Shown here in pieces: positions 8,918 through 17,880 of a stretch of DNA of 64,000 bases (positions are counted from its first letter, which is position 1; each line of letters begins with the position of its first letter). The notes beneath the pieces are model-generated. The model was given only the letters and a program-made list of their open reading frames with translations. It searched no databases and was not told where the DNA came from. The DNA comes from VXRJ01 sp964636705 (lineage in GTDB: Bacteria; Acidobacteriota; Vicinamibacteria; Vicinamibacterales; UBA8438): NCBI GenBank assembly GCA_964636705.1, contig CAZWUJ010000010.1, positions 1 to 64,000 on the forward strand, written 5' to 3'. Both the position numbers and the translations under genes were made by a program.

Positions 8918-10888
8918 ATGCCCACGACACGACGGTTGGTTCGCATCCTGTTCCTCGCCGCAGCGGCGGGCGCCGCGGCGCCGGCCGCGGCCCAGACCGC
9001 CGCTGCGGATCCTGCGGCCGTCGAATGGCGCGCGTTCGGCCACGACGCCGCCAACACGAAGTACTCGCCGCTCGATCAGATCCGTCCCGAGAACTTCCGT
9101 GACCTGGAAGTCGCCTGGCGCTGGACGTCGATCTCGACCGAGGTGGCGGCGGTGCGGGAGGAGATCGCACCGGGTCCGTTCAAGACGATTCCGCTGATGG
9201 TGGACGGGATGGTCTACGCCAGCACGGCGCTCGGCCAGGTGGCGGCCCTTGACGCGGGGACGGGCGAGTTGGTCTGGTCGTACGACCCGCAGACCTACAA
9301 CCGTCTCGAGCGGCCTGCCAACATGGGGTGGCAGCACCGCGGCGTCTCCTACTGGAACGACGATCGGAGCGCGGACGCGCGGATCTTCATCGCGACGCAC
9401 GATTTGCTCCTGGTGGCCATGAATGCCCGCACCGGCGCCCTCTACCCCGGCTTCGGAGCCGACGGCGCAGTCGATCTGAGCACCAGCCTCGGACGCCCGG
9501 TCGACCGTTCGCGCCTGACGCATTCCCAGCCCGTTGCCATCGTGGGCGACACCGTGGTGGTGGGGAGCATCGTGCAGGACACGTCACTCACCCGCCGAGA
9601 GGCGGACCCGGGGCACGTCCGCGGCTTCGACGCGCGGACCGGCGACCTGAAGTGGACGTTCCACACCATCCCGCAGGGAGAGGAGTTCGGCGCCGACACC
9701 TGGCACGACGAGTCGTGGCGCTATTCCGGCCACACCAACGTCTGGGGAACGATGGCGGTGGACGACGAACTGGGCTATGTCTACCTGCCGACCGGCACGC
9801 CCACCAACGACTGGTACGGCGGTATGCGCCACGGCGACAACCTCTTTGCCGAGAGCATCATCTGCGTCGACGCGGAAACGGGCGAACGGGTCTGGCACTT
9901 TCAGGCGGTGCACCACGGGCTCTGGGACTATGACTTCCCCACCGCCGGACACCTCCTCGACATCACGGTCGATGGCCGTGACATCAAGGCCTACGTCCAG
10001 ACCAGCAAGCAGGCATTCACTTACGTCTTCGACCGCGTGACGGGCGAGCCGGTGTGGCCCATCGAGGAGCGGCCGGTCCCGGCGGGCAACGTCCCCGGCG
10101 AGTGGTACGCCCCGACGCAACCCTTCCCCACGAAGCCTCCGCCGTTCGATCTGCAGGGGATCACGCTCGACGACCTGATCGACTTCACTCCGGAATTGCA
10201 TGAGGAGGCGCTCCGGCTCGCGGGGCGGATGCGGCTCGGGCCGATCTTCACGCCGCCACCGGTGCGAGACGCCGACGGGCCGCTCGTGCAGTCGCCGGGA
10301 CCCGGGGGCGGCATCAACTGGCCCGGCGCGGCCGTCGATCCGGAGACGGGCCGCCTGTTTGTTCCCTCGCAGACCCGCCTGCGCGCGGTCGAACTGGTGG
10401 AGTACCCGCCCCCGGCAACCGTCGGCTACTTCACTGACCCGTGGGCCGTCAACGTCCCGGGGCCGCGCGGCCTGCCGCTCGTCAAGCCTCCCTACAAGCG
10501 GGTTTCGGCCTTCGACCTCAACCGCGGCGAGCAGCTCTGGATGAGCCCGCACGGTGACGGCCCGCGAAACCATCCGGCGTTGCGCCACCTCAACCTGCCG
10601 GCCCTTGGCGGCCACAGCGGCATGCACGGCGGTGGCCCGCTCGTAACGAAGACCCTGCTGCTGGTCAACTCGGGCGCACGCTACGTCGAGGACGAAGTCG
10701 CCTCGGCCAGCGCAATCACCGCGTACCATAAGGACAACGGCGATTACCTCGGATCGATTCCACTCCCCGCCGTTCCCTATGGCAACCCCATCACTTATCT
10801 CCATGACGACAAGCAGTACATTGTCGTCGCCGTCGGCAGCGGCAGCACCGCCGCTACCCCGGAACTGATTGCCCTGGCGCTGCCGTGA
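8918..10888 (+). CDS. PQQ-dependent dehydrogenase, glucose-dehydrogenase-like
   Basis: A 656-residue protein with a signal peptide (residues 1-25, ending AAAQ). It has quinoprotein propeller repeats (FGHDAANTKYSPLDQI, LDAGTGELVWSYDP, FDARTGDLKWTF, VDAETGERVWHFQ, FDRVTGEPVWPIEE) and the C-terminal blocks typical of the membrane glucose/quinate dehydrogenase branch (PTKPPPFDLQGI, DLIDFTPEL, GGGINWPGAAVDPETG, GGHSGMHGGGP). It lacks the N-terminal membrane helices of classical mGDH and lacks a haem motif, so it is predicted to be soluble in the periplasm. The sugar or alcohol substrate is unknown. The stop overlaps the GTG start of bshC by four bases (GTGA). Confidence 0.85.
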   Translation: MPTTRRLVRILFLAAAAGAAAPAAAQTAAADPAAVEWRAFGHDAANTKYSPLDQIRPENFRDLEVAWRWTSISTEVAAVREEIAPGPFKTIPLMVDGMVYASTALGQVAALDAGTGELVWSYDPQTYNRLERPANMGWQHRGVSYWNDDRSADARIFIATHDLLLVAMNARTGALYPGFGADGAVDLSTSLGRPVDRSRLTHSQPVAIVGDTVVVGSIVQDTSLTRREADPGHVRGFDARTGDLKWTFHTIPQGEEFGADTWHDESWRYSGHTNVWGTMAVDDELGYVYLPTGTPTNDWYGGMRHGDNLFAESIICVDAETGERVWHFQAVHHGLWDYDFPTAGHLLDITVDGRDIKAYVQTSKQAFTYVFDRVTGEPVWPIEERPVPAGNVPGEWYAPTQPFPTKPPPFDLQGITLDDLIDFTPELHEEALRLAGRMRLGPIFTPPPVRDADGPLVQSPGPGGGINWPGAAVDPETGRLFVPSQTRLRAVELVEYPPPATVGYFTDPWAVNVPGPRGLPLVKPPYKRVSAFDLNRGEQLWMSPHGDGPRNHPALRHLNLPALGGHSGMHGGGPLVTKTLLLVNSGARYVEDEVASASAITAYHKDNGDYLGSIPLPAVPYGNPITYLHDDKQYIVVAVGSGSTAATPELIALALP

Positions 10889-12492
10889 GGATCGATACCA
10901 GAGAACTCCCCTGGACCGGGCCGTTCGTCCGCGACTACTGCCACGCGTTCGACCGTGTTGCGTCGTTTTTTGCCGGGTCGCCGTCAGACCCCGCCAACTG
11001 GCGGCGCGCGGTCGCGGCGCGCCGGTCGCATCCGCCAGATTCCGAAGTCGCGGGGCTGATCGCACGGCAGCTTGCCGATCGTGACGCACCGGCTGCGGCG
11101 CGCGCGGCTGCGGAAACGCTGCGCGACCCCCGAACCGTGGCAATCGTTACCGGCCAGCAGGCGGGGCTGTTCGGCGGACCGTTCTTCACGTTGCTCAAGG
11201 CGATCACCGCAGTAACCCTCGCGCGTGAGCGCGCCGGCCGAGGCGACGGCGACGTCGTTGCGATCTTCTGGATCGACGCCGAGGATCACGATCTGGACGA
11301 AATCCGTCACTGCGACGTGCTCGACGGAGACTCCGCTCCCCAGTCCGTCCTGCTCGATCTCGACGCTCCCGCCGGCACGCCGGCCAGCGCGGTCCGTCTC
11401 GACGAGACCATCACGGGCGCGATCGGCAGGCTGCGCGAAGCGCTCCCGAACACCGAATTCACGGAGGAGGTGCTGGATGCCCTGGCCAAGGCGTACGCTC
11501 CGGGCGTCCGACTGGTCGAGGCGTTCGCCCGTTGGCTCGATCAGCTACTGGGCCCGCACGGCCTGATCGTCTTCGATGCGTCGGACCCTGCCGCCAAGCC
11601 GTACGCCCGTGACCTTTTCGCGCGCGAGTTGCAAGCGCCCGGCCGGACAAGCAGGCTGGCGTCGGCAGCGGGCAGCCAGCTCACCGCACTCGGTTACCAC
11701 GCACAGGTTTCTCCCGCTCCCGGCTCGACCGCTCTCTTCCGAATGAACGACGCGCGCGAGCCGATCCGCATCGACGGCGACGGATTCCTTGCGGCCGGGC
11801 GCCGTCTCGGCCCCGGCACGCTGCTGGCCGAGCTCGACACGAACCCGTCATCGTTCAGTCCGAACGTGCTGCTTCGGCCGCTCGTGCAGGACACGCTACT
11901 CCCCACCGCCGCAGTCGTCGCCGGCCCCCATGAGCTTGCCTATCTTGGCCAATTGCGCGAAGTGTACGCCGCGTTCGGATTGCCGATGCCGCTGATCCAT
12001 GCGCGAGCAACGGCAACGATCGCCGACGCAGCGACGGTTCGATTCCTGCAACGTTATGAACTGGAGCTGGCCCGCCTGCAACCGCAGGATGACTCCGCCC
12101 TGAACGCTCTGCTCGCCGCCCAGTTGCCAGCGTCCGTTCACGAGGCCCTCGATGCCGCCGAGCACGCCCTGGCGGAACGGCTCGATGCGCTCCGGGAAGT
12201 GGTGCCGGCCGTCGACCCGACCCTTGCAGGCGCGGCCGCGTCGACCCGCGCCCGGATGGAACGGGATCTCGGCAACCTGCGCAACAAGGTCATCCAGGCC
12301 GCGAAGCGGCGCGACGAGACACTTCGGCGCCAGTTCCATCGCGCCCGGACGCAGTGTTTTCCGGGAGGGGATCCCCAGGAGCGCCGCGTCGGCGTCGTGT
12401 ATTTTGCAAACCGATATGGTTTCGGACTCGTCGAACGCCTCCTGGCCGAGCTTTCGTTCGCCCCCGGCTGCCACGACCTCCTCACGCTCTGA
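10885..12492 (+). CDS. bshC: Bacillithiol synthase BshC (cysteine-adding enzyme)
   Basis: A 535-residue protein. BshC joins cysteine to glucosaminyl-malate, the last step of bacillithiol synthesis in the cytoplasm. The Rossmann-like core shows the family blocks VTGQQAGLFGGPFFTLLKAI and FWIDAEDHDLDEI (about residues 89-140), and the C-terminal half has the long helical coiled segment (TRARMERDLGNLRNKVIQAAKRRD reads as part of it) followed by the ERLLAELSF region. Length agrees with the family. The GTG start overlaps the stop of the preceding PQQ dehydrogenase by four bases, so translation is probably coupled even though the functions differ. BshA and BshB are not in this window. Confidence 0.88.
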   Translation: MRIDTRELPWTGPFVRDYCHAFDRVASFFAGSPSDPANWRRAVAARRSHPPDSEVAGLIARQLADRDAPAAARAAAETLRDPRTVAIVTGQQAGLFGGPFFTLLKAITAVTLARERAGRGDGDVVAIFWIDAEDHDLDEIRHCDVLDGDSAPQSVLLDLDAPAGTPASAVRLDETITGAIGRLREALPNTEFTEEVLDALAKAYAPGVRLVEAFARWLDQLLGPHGLIVFDASDPAAKPYARDLFARELQAPGRTSRLASAAGSQLTALGYHAQVSPAPGSTALFRMNDAREPIRIDGDGFLAAGRRLGPGTLLAELDTNPSSFSPNVLLRPLVQDTLLPTAAVVAGPHELAYLGQLREVYAAFGLPMPLIHARATATIADAATVRFLQRYELELARLQPQDDSALNALLAAQLPASVHEALDAAEHALAERLDALREVVPAVDPTLAGAAASTRARMERDLGNLRNKVIQAAKRRDETLRRQFHRARTQCFPGGDPQERRVGVVYFANRYGFGLVERLLAELSFAPGCHDLLTL

Positions 12493-12537
12493 CTGACCAT
12501 CGACGCTCTTCCGGCGGGTTTCCGCAAGACGCCGGGG

Positions 12538-12543
12538 TATACT
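12538..12543 (+). promoter_or_regulatory. Candidate -10 box for the XdhC-family gene
   Basis: TATACT lies 50 bases before the ATG at 12594, in the 101-base gap after bshC. No good -35 box is visible 17 bases upstream. Confidence 0.35.
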
Positions 12544-12593
12544 GGAAACCGCGCTCGAAGGAGCGTCCGTCCTCGGACGAGCGCGCAACACCC

Positions 12594-13487
12594 ATGAACG
12601 AGGAAGTCTTCCGCGCCGTCAACGACGCGTTCCTGCGCGGAGAATCGGCAGCGCTCGTAACGATCATCCGCACCCAGGGGTCGACCCCGCAGCGGGTCGG
12701 CGCCAAGATGGTCGTCTACGCTGACGGGCGGACGGTCGGGACGATCGGAGGCGGCTGTTACGAGAACGACGCCTTCTGGAAGGCGCGGCGGGCGCTTGAA
12801 ACGCGCAAGCCGCTCGTCGCACGGTACGAGCTGGCCGACGATCTCGCGGAAGAGTCGGGACTCATTTGTGGAGGCCAGATGGAGGTGTACATCGACCCGC
12901 TCGAGGCGTCCCCGCAGCTCTATCTCGTCGGTGCGGGTCATGTGGCGCAACATCTCGGCCAGATCGCTCCGGCCGCCGGATTCCGGCTGCACGTGATCGA
13001 CGACCGCGAGAAGTTCTCCAACCCGGAGCGCTTCCCCGACGCGGTGGAGTGCGTGGTGGACGACATCCCGACCTGGCTGGAGAACGCCGACCTGCCGGAA
13101 TCGGCGTACGTGGTCATCCTGACCCGCGGGCATCGCCACGACCTCGACGCGCTCCGCGCCCTCGCGACCCGCAGGCTCCGCTACCTGGGTCTCATCGGCA
13201 GCCGGGCGAAGGTGGCCCGCCTGCACGAGGCGCTCCGCGAAGAAGGAACTGCCGTGGCCCATCCGGAGCGGCTCCATGCGCCGGTCGGTCTGGATATCGG
13301 CGCCGTCACTCCCCACGAGATAGCCGTGAGCATCCTCGCCGAACTGATCGCGGTCAAGTACAACAGGCTGGACGACGGCACGGCGCGCTCGCTTCGCTGG
13401 ATGCCCAGGACTGTCGTCGATCGCTCCACGCCGGTCGGCGACGAAGCGCCGGTGGAAGAGCCGGCTGCTATACTCAAGAGCGGCTAG
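12594..13487 (+). CDS. XdhC/CoxI family protein
   Basis: A 297-residue protein with the two-domain XdhC layout. The N-terminal domain (about 1-100) has VTIIRTQGSTPQRVGAKMVV and TIGGGCYEN; the C-terminal Rossmann domain begins at LYLVGAGHVAQHL (about residue 108) and contains VIDDREKFSNPERFP, TRGHRHD and GLIGSRAKV. XdhC proteins bind molybdenum cofactor and help sulfurate and insert it into xanthine-dehydrogenase-type enzymes. No molybdoenzyme genes are nearby, so the client is unknown. The start ATG is preferred over longer in-frame extension into bshC because it begins at the family N-terminus. Confidence 0.82.
   Translation: MNEEVFRAVNDAFLRGESAALVTIIRTQGSTPQRVGAKMVVYADGRTVGTIGGGCYENDAFWKARRALETRKPLVARYELADDLAEESGLICGGQMEVYIDPLEASPQLYLVGAGHVAQHLGQIAPAAGFRLHVIDDREKFSNPERFPDAVECVVDDIPTWLENADLPESAYVVILTRGHRHDLDALRALATRRLRYLGLIGSRAKVARLHEALREEGTAVAHPERLHAPVGLDIGAVTPHEIAVSILAELIAVKYNRLDDGTARSLRWMPRTVVDRSTPVGDEAPVEEPAAILKSG
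13466..13474 (+). promoter_or_regulatory. Extended -10 promoter element upstream of hrcA
   Basis: TGCTATACT (an extended -10, TGn followed by TATACT) lies inside the last codons of the XdhC-family gene, 58 bases before the hrcA start. No CIRCE inverted repeat (TTAGCACTC-N9-GAGTGCTAA) is seen in the stretch between it and hrcA. Confidence 0.4.
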
Positions 13488-13532
13488 CGTCCGGGCGCAC
13501 GGTGACCCGGAGCGCCGACGCCGAACGCACCC

Positions 13533-14366
13533 ATGACGCCACGACCGGCTACCAGTCCATCGGACCGCCCGCCCCTTACCGAGCGCGCAAGCCGCATCCT
13601 TGCGAATCTCGTGCGGCACTACATCCACAGCGGTGAGCCGGTTTCGTCCCTGTGGCTGGCGCGACACGGCAATCTCGGGCTTTCTTCCGCGTCGGTCCGC
13701 ACGGTGATGGCGCGGCTGGAGAACGACGGCTACGTTCACCAGCCGCATACCTCGGCGGGCCGCGTGCCGACGGATCGGGGTTATCGCTATTTCGTCAACC
13801 GGCTGCTACAGCGGCGGCGCCCCTCCAGGCCCCCCGCCGCGGTGGAAGCGCGGCTGCGGCAGGCGCGAACGGTCAGCGACGTGCTCTCGAGCGTGTCGCA
13901 CGAGTTGTCGACCGTCTCGCACCACCTCGCGTTTGCCTGCATGCCGCGGCGGATTTCCCGGATGGTGGCCAACCCGCTCTTTATCGAGGGCTCCTGGTTT
14001 CTCGCCGAGGACGTTTCCGACGAAACCGACCGCGTCCCACTCGACATCCTGCGAACGCTGCTGGCCATGATCGAGCGGAAGGACCTGCTGGTCCGCCTGC
14101 TCGACGAGTACCTGGACGAGCCGGGCCTGACGGTGGTAATCGGAACGGAGAACCGGACGCCGGAGATGCAGCCTTTCAGCCTGGTTGCGTCCACCTACTT
14201 CGACGGCGAGCAGACTGGCGGCATCGGTGTCATCGGCCCGCGTCGAATGCGCTACGGACGCGCCATTTCCGCCGTCGACCAGGTCTCCGCCGCCGTGAGC
14301 CGCGTGCTGGTGGCCCAGGCGGCCGCGACCCACTATGACAGACGAGCAGAAACCGGCATCGCCTGA
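13533..14366 (+). CDS. hrcA: Shortened heat-inducible repressor HrcA
   Basis: A 277-residue protein; HrcA is normally about 340. The N-terminal winged-helix domain is intact (residues about 17-95: RILANLVRHYIHSGEPVSS, SSASVRTVMARLENDGYV, PHTSAGRVPTDRGYRYFV). The C-terminal GAF-like part is present from MVANPLFIEG onward, including ERKDLLVRLLDEYL, GLTVVIGTEN and GGIGVIGPRRMRYGRAI. The intervening segment, which in the family carries the first part of the dimerisation domain, is missing, so the protein jumps from APR-like (CMPRRISR) to the later block. It should still bind DNA, but sensing through GroEL may differ. It heads hrcA-grpE-dnaJ and overlaps grpE by 32 bases. Confidence 0.82.
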   Translation: MTPRPATSPSDRPPLTERASRILANLVRHYIHSGEPVSSLWLARHGNLGLSSASVRTVMARLENDGYVHQPHTSAGRVPTDRGYRYFVNRLLQRRRPSRPPAAVEARLRQARTVSDVLSSVSHELSTVSHHLAFACMPRRISRMVANPLFIEGSWFLAEDVSDETDRVPLDILRTLLAMIERKDLLVRLLDEYLDEPGLTVVIGTENRTPEMQPFSLVASTYFDGEQTGGIGVIGPRRMRYGRAISAVDQVSAAVSRVLVAQAAATHYDRRAETGIA

Positions 14367-14961
14367 CGACAACGCCGATTCGCCCGCGACTGCCGCCACA
14401 GAAGCCGTCGCCCCCGAAGAAGACGCCGGGGAGACAACGCAGGCGGCCATCGCCGAACTGGAATCCGAACGTGCCCGTCTGCACGGCCTCCTGCAACGCA
14501 CGACGGCCGAGTTCGACAACTTCCGCAAGCGGACAGAGCGGCAACGGTCAGAGGCCGCGCGGCGCGCCGCCGAGGATCTGCTGCTCGATCTTCTGCCGCT
14601 GGTCGACGATCTGGAACGTGCGCTCTCGATTCCCGTCAAGACACCCGACGGCGAGTCGTACCGGACCGGCGTCGAACTGATCCACCGGCAACTGCTGGCG
14701 CTGCTCCGCAAGCGAGAGGTGACGCCCGTCGACGCGGTCGGGGAGCCCTTCGATCCGAACGTGCACGAGGCGGTGACGCAGGAGCCGAGCGACGGGCATC
14801 CCGAAGGCACCGTTGTGAGGGAATTCCGCCGCGGCTACCGGCTGGGCGATCAGTTGCTGCGGGCGGCCATGGTGATCGTGTCGGCAGGAAGCGCCGGCGA
14901 CGACGACGCGCAGACAGACGCTGACGAAGGCGCTGTCGCGGGAGCGATCGAGCAGCCATGA
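14335..14961 (+). CDS. grpE: Nucleotide exchange factor GrpE
   Basis: A 208-residue protein. GrpE releases ADP from DnaK in the cytoplasmic Hsp70 cycle. An acidic, disordered N-terminus (to about residue 40) is followed by a long coiled-coil helix containing RTTAEFDNFRKRTERQR, the four-helix dimer region LLLDLLPLVDDLERAL, and the C-terminal beta domain with FDPNVHEAVTQEPS and REFRRGYRLGDQLLRAAMV. All family blocks are present. It overlaps the end of hrcA by 32 bases and dnaJ by four (ATGA). dnaK itself is not in this cluster. Confidence 0.93.
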   Translation: MTDEQKPASPDDNADSPATAATEAVAPEEDAGETTQAAIAELESERARLHGLLQRTTAEFDNFRKRTERQRSEAARRAAEDLLLDLLPLVDDLERALSIPVKTPDGESYRTGVELIHRQLLALLRKREVTPVDAVGEPFDPNVHEAVTQEPSDGHPEGTVVREFRRGYRLGDQLLRAAMVIVSAGSAGDDDAQTDADEGAVAGAIEQP

Positions 14962-16127
14962 GCGCGCGCGACTACTACGAGGTGCTCGGCGTTCCCCGTG
15001 ACGTGGATGAACAGGCGCTGAAGCGCGCCTACCGCCAGCTCGCACTCCAGTACCACCCCGATCGGAATCCGAACGACGCGGGGGCCGAGGCGCGATTCAA
15101 GGAAGCCGCCGAAGCGTACGCGGTACTGGCAGACCCGGACAAGCGAGCCCGTTACGACCGGTTCGGCCATGCCGGCGTGCGTGGGGCCACGGCTGGCGGT
15201 TTCGATCCATCCACGTTCGCTGACTTCAACGACATCTTCTCGGGCCTCGGCGACTTTTTCGGATTCGGAGACGTCTTCGGCGGGGCGACGCGACGGCGCC
15301 ATGGGCCGGTGGAGGGCAACGACCTGCGGTACGACCTCCGGATTCCTCTCGAGGAGGCGGCGGCGGGCCACGAAGCGACGCTCCGAATCCCGCGGGAGGA
15401 AGCGTGCGACGACTGCGGTGGGTCCGGAGCCGCGCCCGGCACCCGGCCCGAGCGGTGCGCCCACTGCGGGGGCCGCGGCCAGGTGCGCACCCAGCATGGC
15501 TTCCTTACCGTGGCACGGCCCTGCTCTCGTTGCGGCGGCGCCGGCCAGGTAATCCCCACTCCGTGCGCCGCCTGTCGCGGCCAGGGCCGCGTTACACAGG
15601 AACGGACCATCACCGTCCGCGTGCCGGCCGGGGTAGACAGTGGACAGCGGCTTCGGGTCGTCGGTGAAGGTGAACATGGTTTGCGCGGCGGTCCTCCGGG
15701 CGACCTGTACGTCGTGGTGCTGGTGGACGACCACCCCGTCTTCCGGCGCGACGGGGCGCACCTGCTCTGCGCCGTGCCGGCCGGATTTCCGACCCTCGCG
15801 CTCGGCGGCGAGGTGAGGGTGCCAACCCTGAACGGCGACGCGACGCTCAAGGTTCCCAAGGGAACCCAGCCGGGAGAGCGATTCCGCCTGCGCGGCAAGG
15901 GGTTGCCCGACATGCAAGGCCACGGGCACGGCGATCTGTATGTCGACCTGAAGGTAGCGGTGCCGAAACGACTGTCCGCCGAACAGAGGGAGCTGATCGA
16001 GGCGCTACGCGCAACGATGCCGGACAATGCCGCTCCGAATCCGGAGGGCGCGCATGACACAGCGCGTGACGACACGCAGGAGCACGATCGCCCCTTCTTC
16101 GATCGGGTGAAGGACCTCTTTGGCTGA
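14958..16127 (+). CDS. dnaJ: Chaperone DnaJ (type I Hsp40)
   Basis: A 389-residue co-chaperone that stimulates DnaK ATPase and binds unfolded substrate. The J-domain covers residues 1-70 with the HPD motif at 33-35. A Gly/Phe-rich linker follows (FNDIFSGLGDFFGFGDVFGG), then four zinc-finger repeats of the CxxCxGxG type (CDDCGGSG, CAHCGGRG, CSRCGGAG, CAACRGQG), of which the last has Arg at the variable position. The C-terminal beta-sandwich domains include VPAGVDSGQRLRV and VPTLNGDATLKVPKGTQ. The length is normal. The start overlaps the grpE stop (ATGA) and its own stop overlaps the prmA start. Confidence 0.95.
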   Translation: MSARDYYEVLGVPRDVDEQALKRAYRQLALQYHPDRNPNDAGAEARFKEAAEAYAVLADPDKRARYDRFGHAGVRGATAGGFDPSTFADFNDIFSGLGDFFGFGDVFGGATRRRHGPVEGNDLRYDLRIPLEEAAAGHEATLRIPREEACDDCGGSGAAPGTRPERCAHCGGRGQVRTQHGFLTVARPCSRCGGAGQVIPTPCAACRGQGRVTQERTITVRVPAGVDSGQRLRVVGEGEHGLRGGPPGDLYVVVLVDDHPVFRRDGAHLLCAVPAGFPTLALGGEVRVPTLNGDATLKVPKGTQPGERFRLRGKGLPDMQGHGHGDLYVDLKVAVPKRLSAEQRELIEALRATMPDNAAPNPEGAHDTARDDTQEHDRPFFDRVKDLFG

Positions 16128-17055
16128 CGGGTCGCGGCCGGACCGCCCGGCGCTCGACATCAAGCTCCCCGCGACACCCACGCCGCTCCTCAATCGCGTT
16201 TACGCCCTTCTGGACGACTTCGACCCGTTCGCCATCGAGGAACTGGACGCGCGGACGTACCGTGTCTACTTCTTCTCCACCTGCTCGCGGGACGAAGCGG
16301 CACGCGCGGTCCATCGAGCTGTCGGACCGGACGGGGCGCGCGCCGCATCGACCGACGTTCCGGACGAGGGCTGGGCGGAACGGTCGCAGGCCAACCTCCG
16401 GGCGGTCCGTATCGGTGGGCTGGTCGTGTCGCCGCCGTGGGACCGCACGCCGGGTGATGACCCCGAAACCGTGATCGAGATCGAGCCATCGACCGGCTTC
16501 GGCACCGGTCACCACGCCACGACCCGCCTCTGCCTGGCGCTCATGCAGCGCCTGCGCGGCGAGATCGCGGCGAGCCGCCGGGTAGTCGATCTCGGAACCG
16601 GATCGGGAGTGCTGGCCATTGCCGCCATCCGCCTCGGCGCACACCGCGCGAGCGGCATCGAGCGTGACCCGGATGCGTTGCGCAACGCACGACGGAACGT
16701 TGCGCGAAATGGTCTCGGCAGCCATCCCCGTGCGCCATCCGAGCCGATATCGGGGCGTCCATCCATTGAGCTGCTCGAAGCGGATCTGGCGTCGGAGCCG
16801 ACCAGTCCCGTCATCCGCGGCGATGCCGACGTCGTTCTCGCGAATCTGACGGGGAACCTCTTCACGTTGCATCCCGCGGCAGTACTCCGGTACGTGGCGC
16901 CGGGCGGCGTGCTCATCGCGAGCGGCTTCACAGAGGGCGAAGAGACTCGCGTGCGGGCCGCGCTCGGCGGCGCCATGACGAGCGTTGCTCGCGAGACGGA
17001 AGACGACTGGGTCGGCGTCGCACTCCGCCGATCCGGCGCCGGCGGCGCAGAATGA
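16120..17055 (+). CDS. prmA: Ribosomal protein L11 methyltransferase PrmA
   Basis: A 311-residue SAM-dependent methyltransferase that modifies ribosomal protein L11. The N-terminal substrate domain (about 1-110) is followed by the class I methyltransferase core: PSTGFGTGHHATTRLCL (the PrmA signature), VVDLGTGSGVLAIAAI (SAM motif I), IERDPDALRNARRNV and DVVLANLTGNLF (the NPPY-like catalytic loop). The start is a TTG inside the last codons of dnaJ (an 8-base overlap), as no ATG or GTG fits. A stretch of about 15 residues after the third motif looks like a lineage-specific insertion. Confidence 0.85.
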   Translation: MADGSRPDRPALDIKLPATPTPLLNRVYALLDDFDPFAIEELDARTYRVYFFSTCSRDEAARAVHRAVGPDGARAASTDVPDEGWAERSQANLRAVRIGGLVVSPPWDRTPGDDPETVIEIEPSTGFGTGHHATTRLCLALMQRLRGEIAASRRVVDLGTGSGVLAIAAIRLGAHRASGIERDPDALRNARRNVARNGLGSHPRAPSEPISGRPSIELLEADLASEPTSPVIRGDADVVLANLTGNLFTLHPAAVLRYVAPGGVLIASGFTEGEETRVRAALGGAMTSVARETEDDWVGVALRRSGAGGAE

Positions 17056-17834
17056 CACCCAGACGGTTCTATGCGCCTGATATTCCGGCGGCAGGCGGCG
17101 CACTGCCGCTCCCCCCGGACGAGGGCCGCCACCTCGTGCGCGTTCTCCGTCTGCGCGCCGGCGCCGCGATCCGTGTCTTCGACGGCGCCGGCCGCGAGCA
17201 TGACGCGACGGTCGAGCAGGACGATCCGCGACACGTCATCGTCCGCGTCGGCGCGGCGGTCACCCCGGTACTCCCGCCGCGGGTTGCGGTTACGCTCGCG
17301 GTCACGCTTCTCAAGGGCCGGAAACTGGACGACGTCGTGCGTGACGCGACAGCGCTGGGCGTGGCGGCAATCGTTCCGCTCGTTAGCGGGCGGGCGGGGG
17401 CGGGACCCGGGGCCGGCGGCGGGCGCCACCTCGTGGCGCGGTGGCACGGCATTGCCATCGCGAGCGCCAAGCAATGCGGCAGCGCGGTCCTGCCGCAGGT
17501 ATGCGCCCCAGTGGCCTTCGACAGGTTCCTGGCCGATGCACGGTCGAGCGAAGCGAGCGATCCCCTTCGAATCCTCCTGCTGGAACCGTCTCGTGAAGAC
17601 GCAGCCGTCACTTCACGGACAGACATCGCGCCGATCACTTCGCTACGCGCCGATCCCGCGCCGCCCCGCGCCGTCGTGGCGGTCGGTCCCGAGGGCGGCT
17701 GGTCGGCCGGCGAGGCGTCGGACGCCCTCGATGCGGGCTTTCGTCCGTTGACTCTCGGGCATCGCACCCTTCGCGCCGACCTGGTTCCGATCGTTGCGAT
17801 CTCCATTCTGCGATCCGTCTGGGACGATCTCTGA
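17052..17834 (+). CDS. rsmE: 16S rRNA (uracil-1498-N3)-methyltransferase RsmE
   Basis: A 260-residue SPOUT-family enzyme. The N-terminal PUA-like domain includes DEGRHLVRVLRLRAGAAIRVFDG. The knotted SAM-binding domain has VTLLKGRKLDDVVRDATALGV, the Ser/Lys-containing ASAKQCGSAVLP, VAVGPEGGWSAGEA and LGHRTLRADLVPIVAI, all characteristic of RsmE. In the family this methylates U1498 in the decoding centre of 16S rRNA. Its ATG overlaps the prmA stop by four bases, continuing the hrcA-to-rsmE run. A small Gly-rich loop (GRAGAGPGAGGGR) sits before the SAM-binding part. Confidence 0.88.
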   Translation: MTPRRFYAPDIPAAGGALPLPPDEGRHLVRVLRLRAGAAIRVFDGAGREHDATVEQDDPRHVIVRVGAAVTPVLPPRVAVTLAVTLLKGRKLDDVVRDATALGVAAIVPLVSGRAGAGPGAGGGRHLVARWHGIAIASAKQCGSAVLPQVCAPVAFDRFLADARSSEASDPLRILLLEPSREDAAVTSRTDIAPITSLRADPAPPRAVVAVGPEGGWSAGEASDALDAGFRPLTLGHRTLRADLVPIVAISILRSVWDDL

Positions 17835-17863
17835 TCGCGGGCGGGCGGACCGGCCGGGCGCGC

Positions 17864-17869
17864 TATACT
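17864..17869 (+). promoter_or_regulatory. Candidate -10 box, leaderless arrangement, for the kinase gene
   Basis: TATACT ends 11 bases before the kinase ATG at 17881. The predicted transcription start would fall about six bases before the ATG, and no Shine-Dalgarno sequence is present. No clear -35 box is seen. Confidence 0.45.
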
Positions 17870-17880
17870 CCCGATGCCGC

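Noticed and set aside
13488..13532. A possible CIRCE element before hrcA
   Set aside because: I looked for the TTAGCACTC/GAGTGCTAA arms and did not find them in this stretch.
12138..13748. A 536-codon minus-strand open frame across bshC, the XdhC gene and hrcA
   Set aside because: It is low-complexity Arg/Ala/Asp sequence with no recognisable domain and lies antisense to three well-supported genes.
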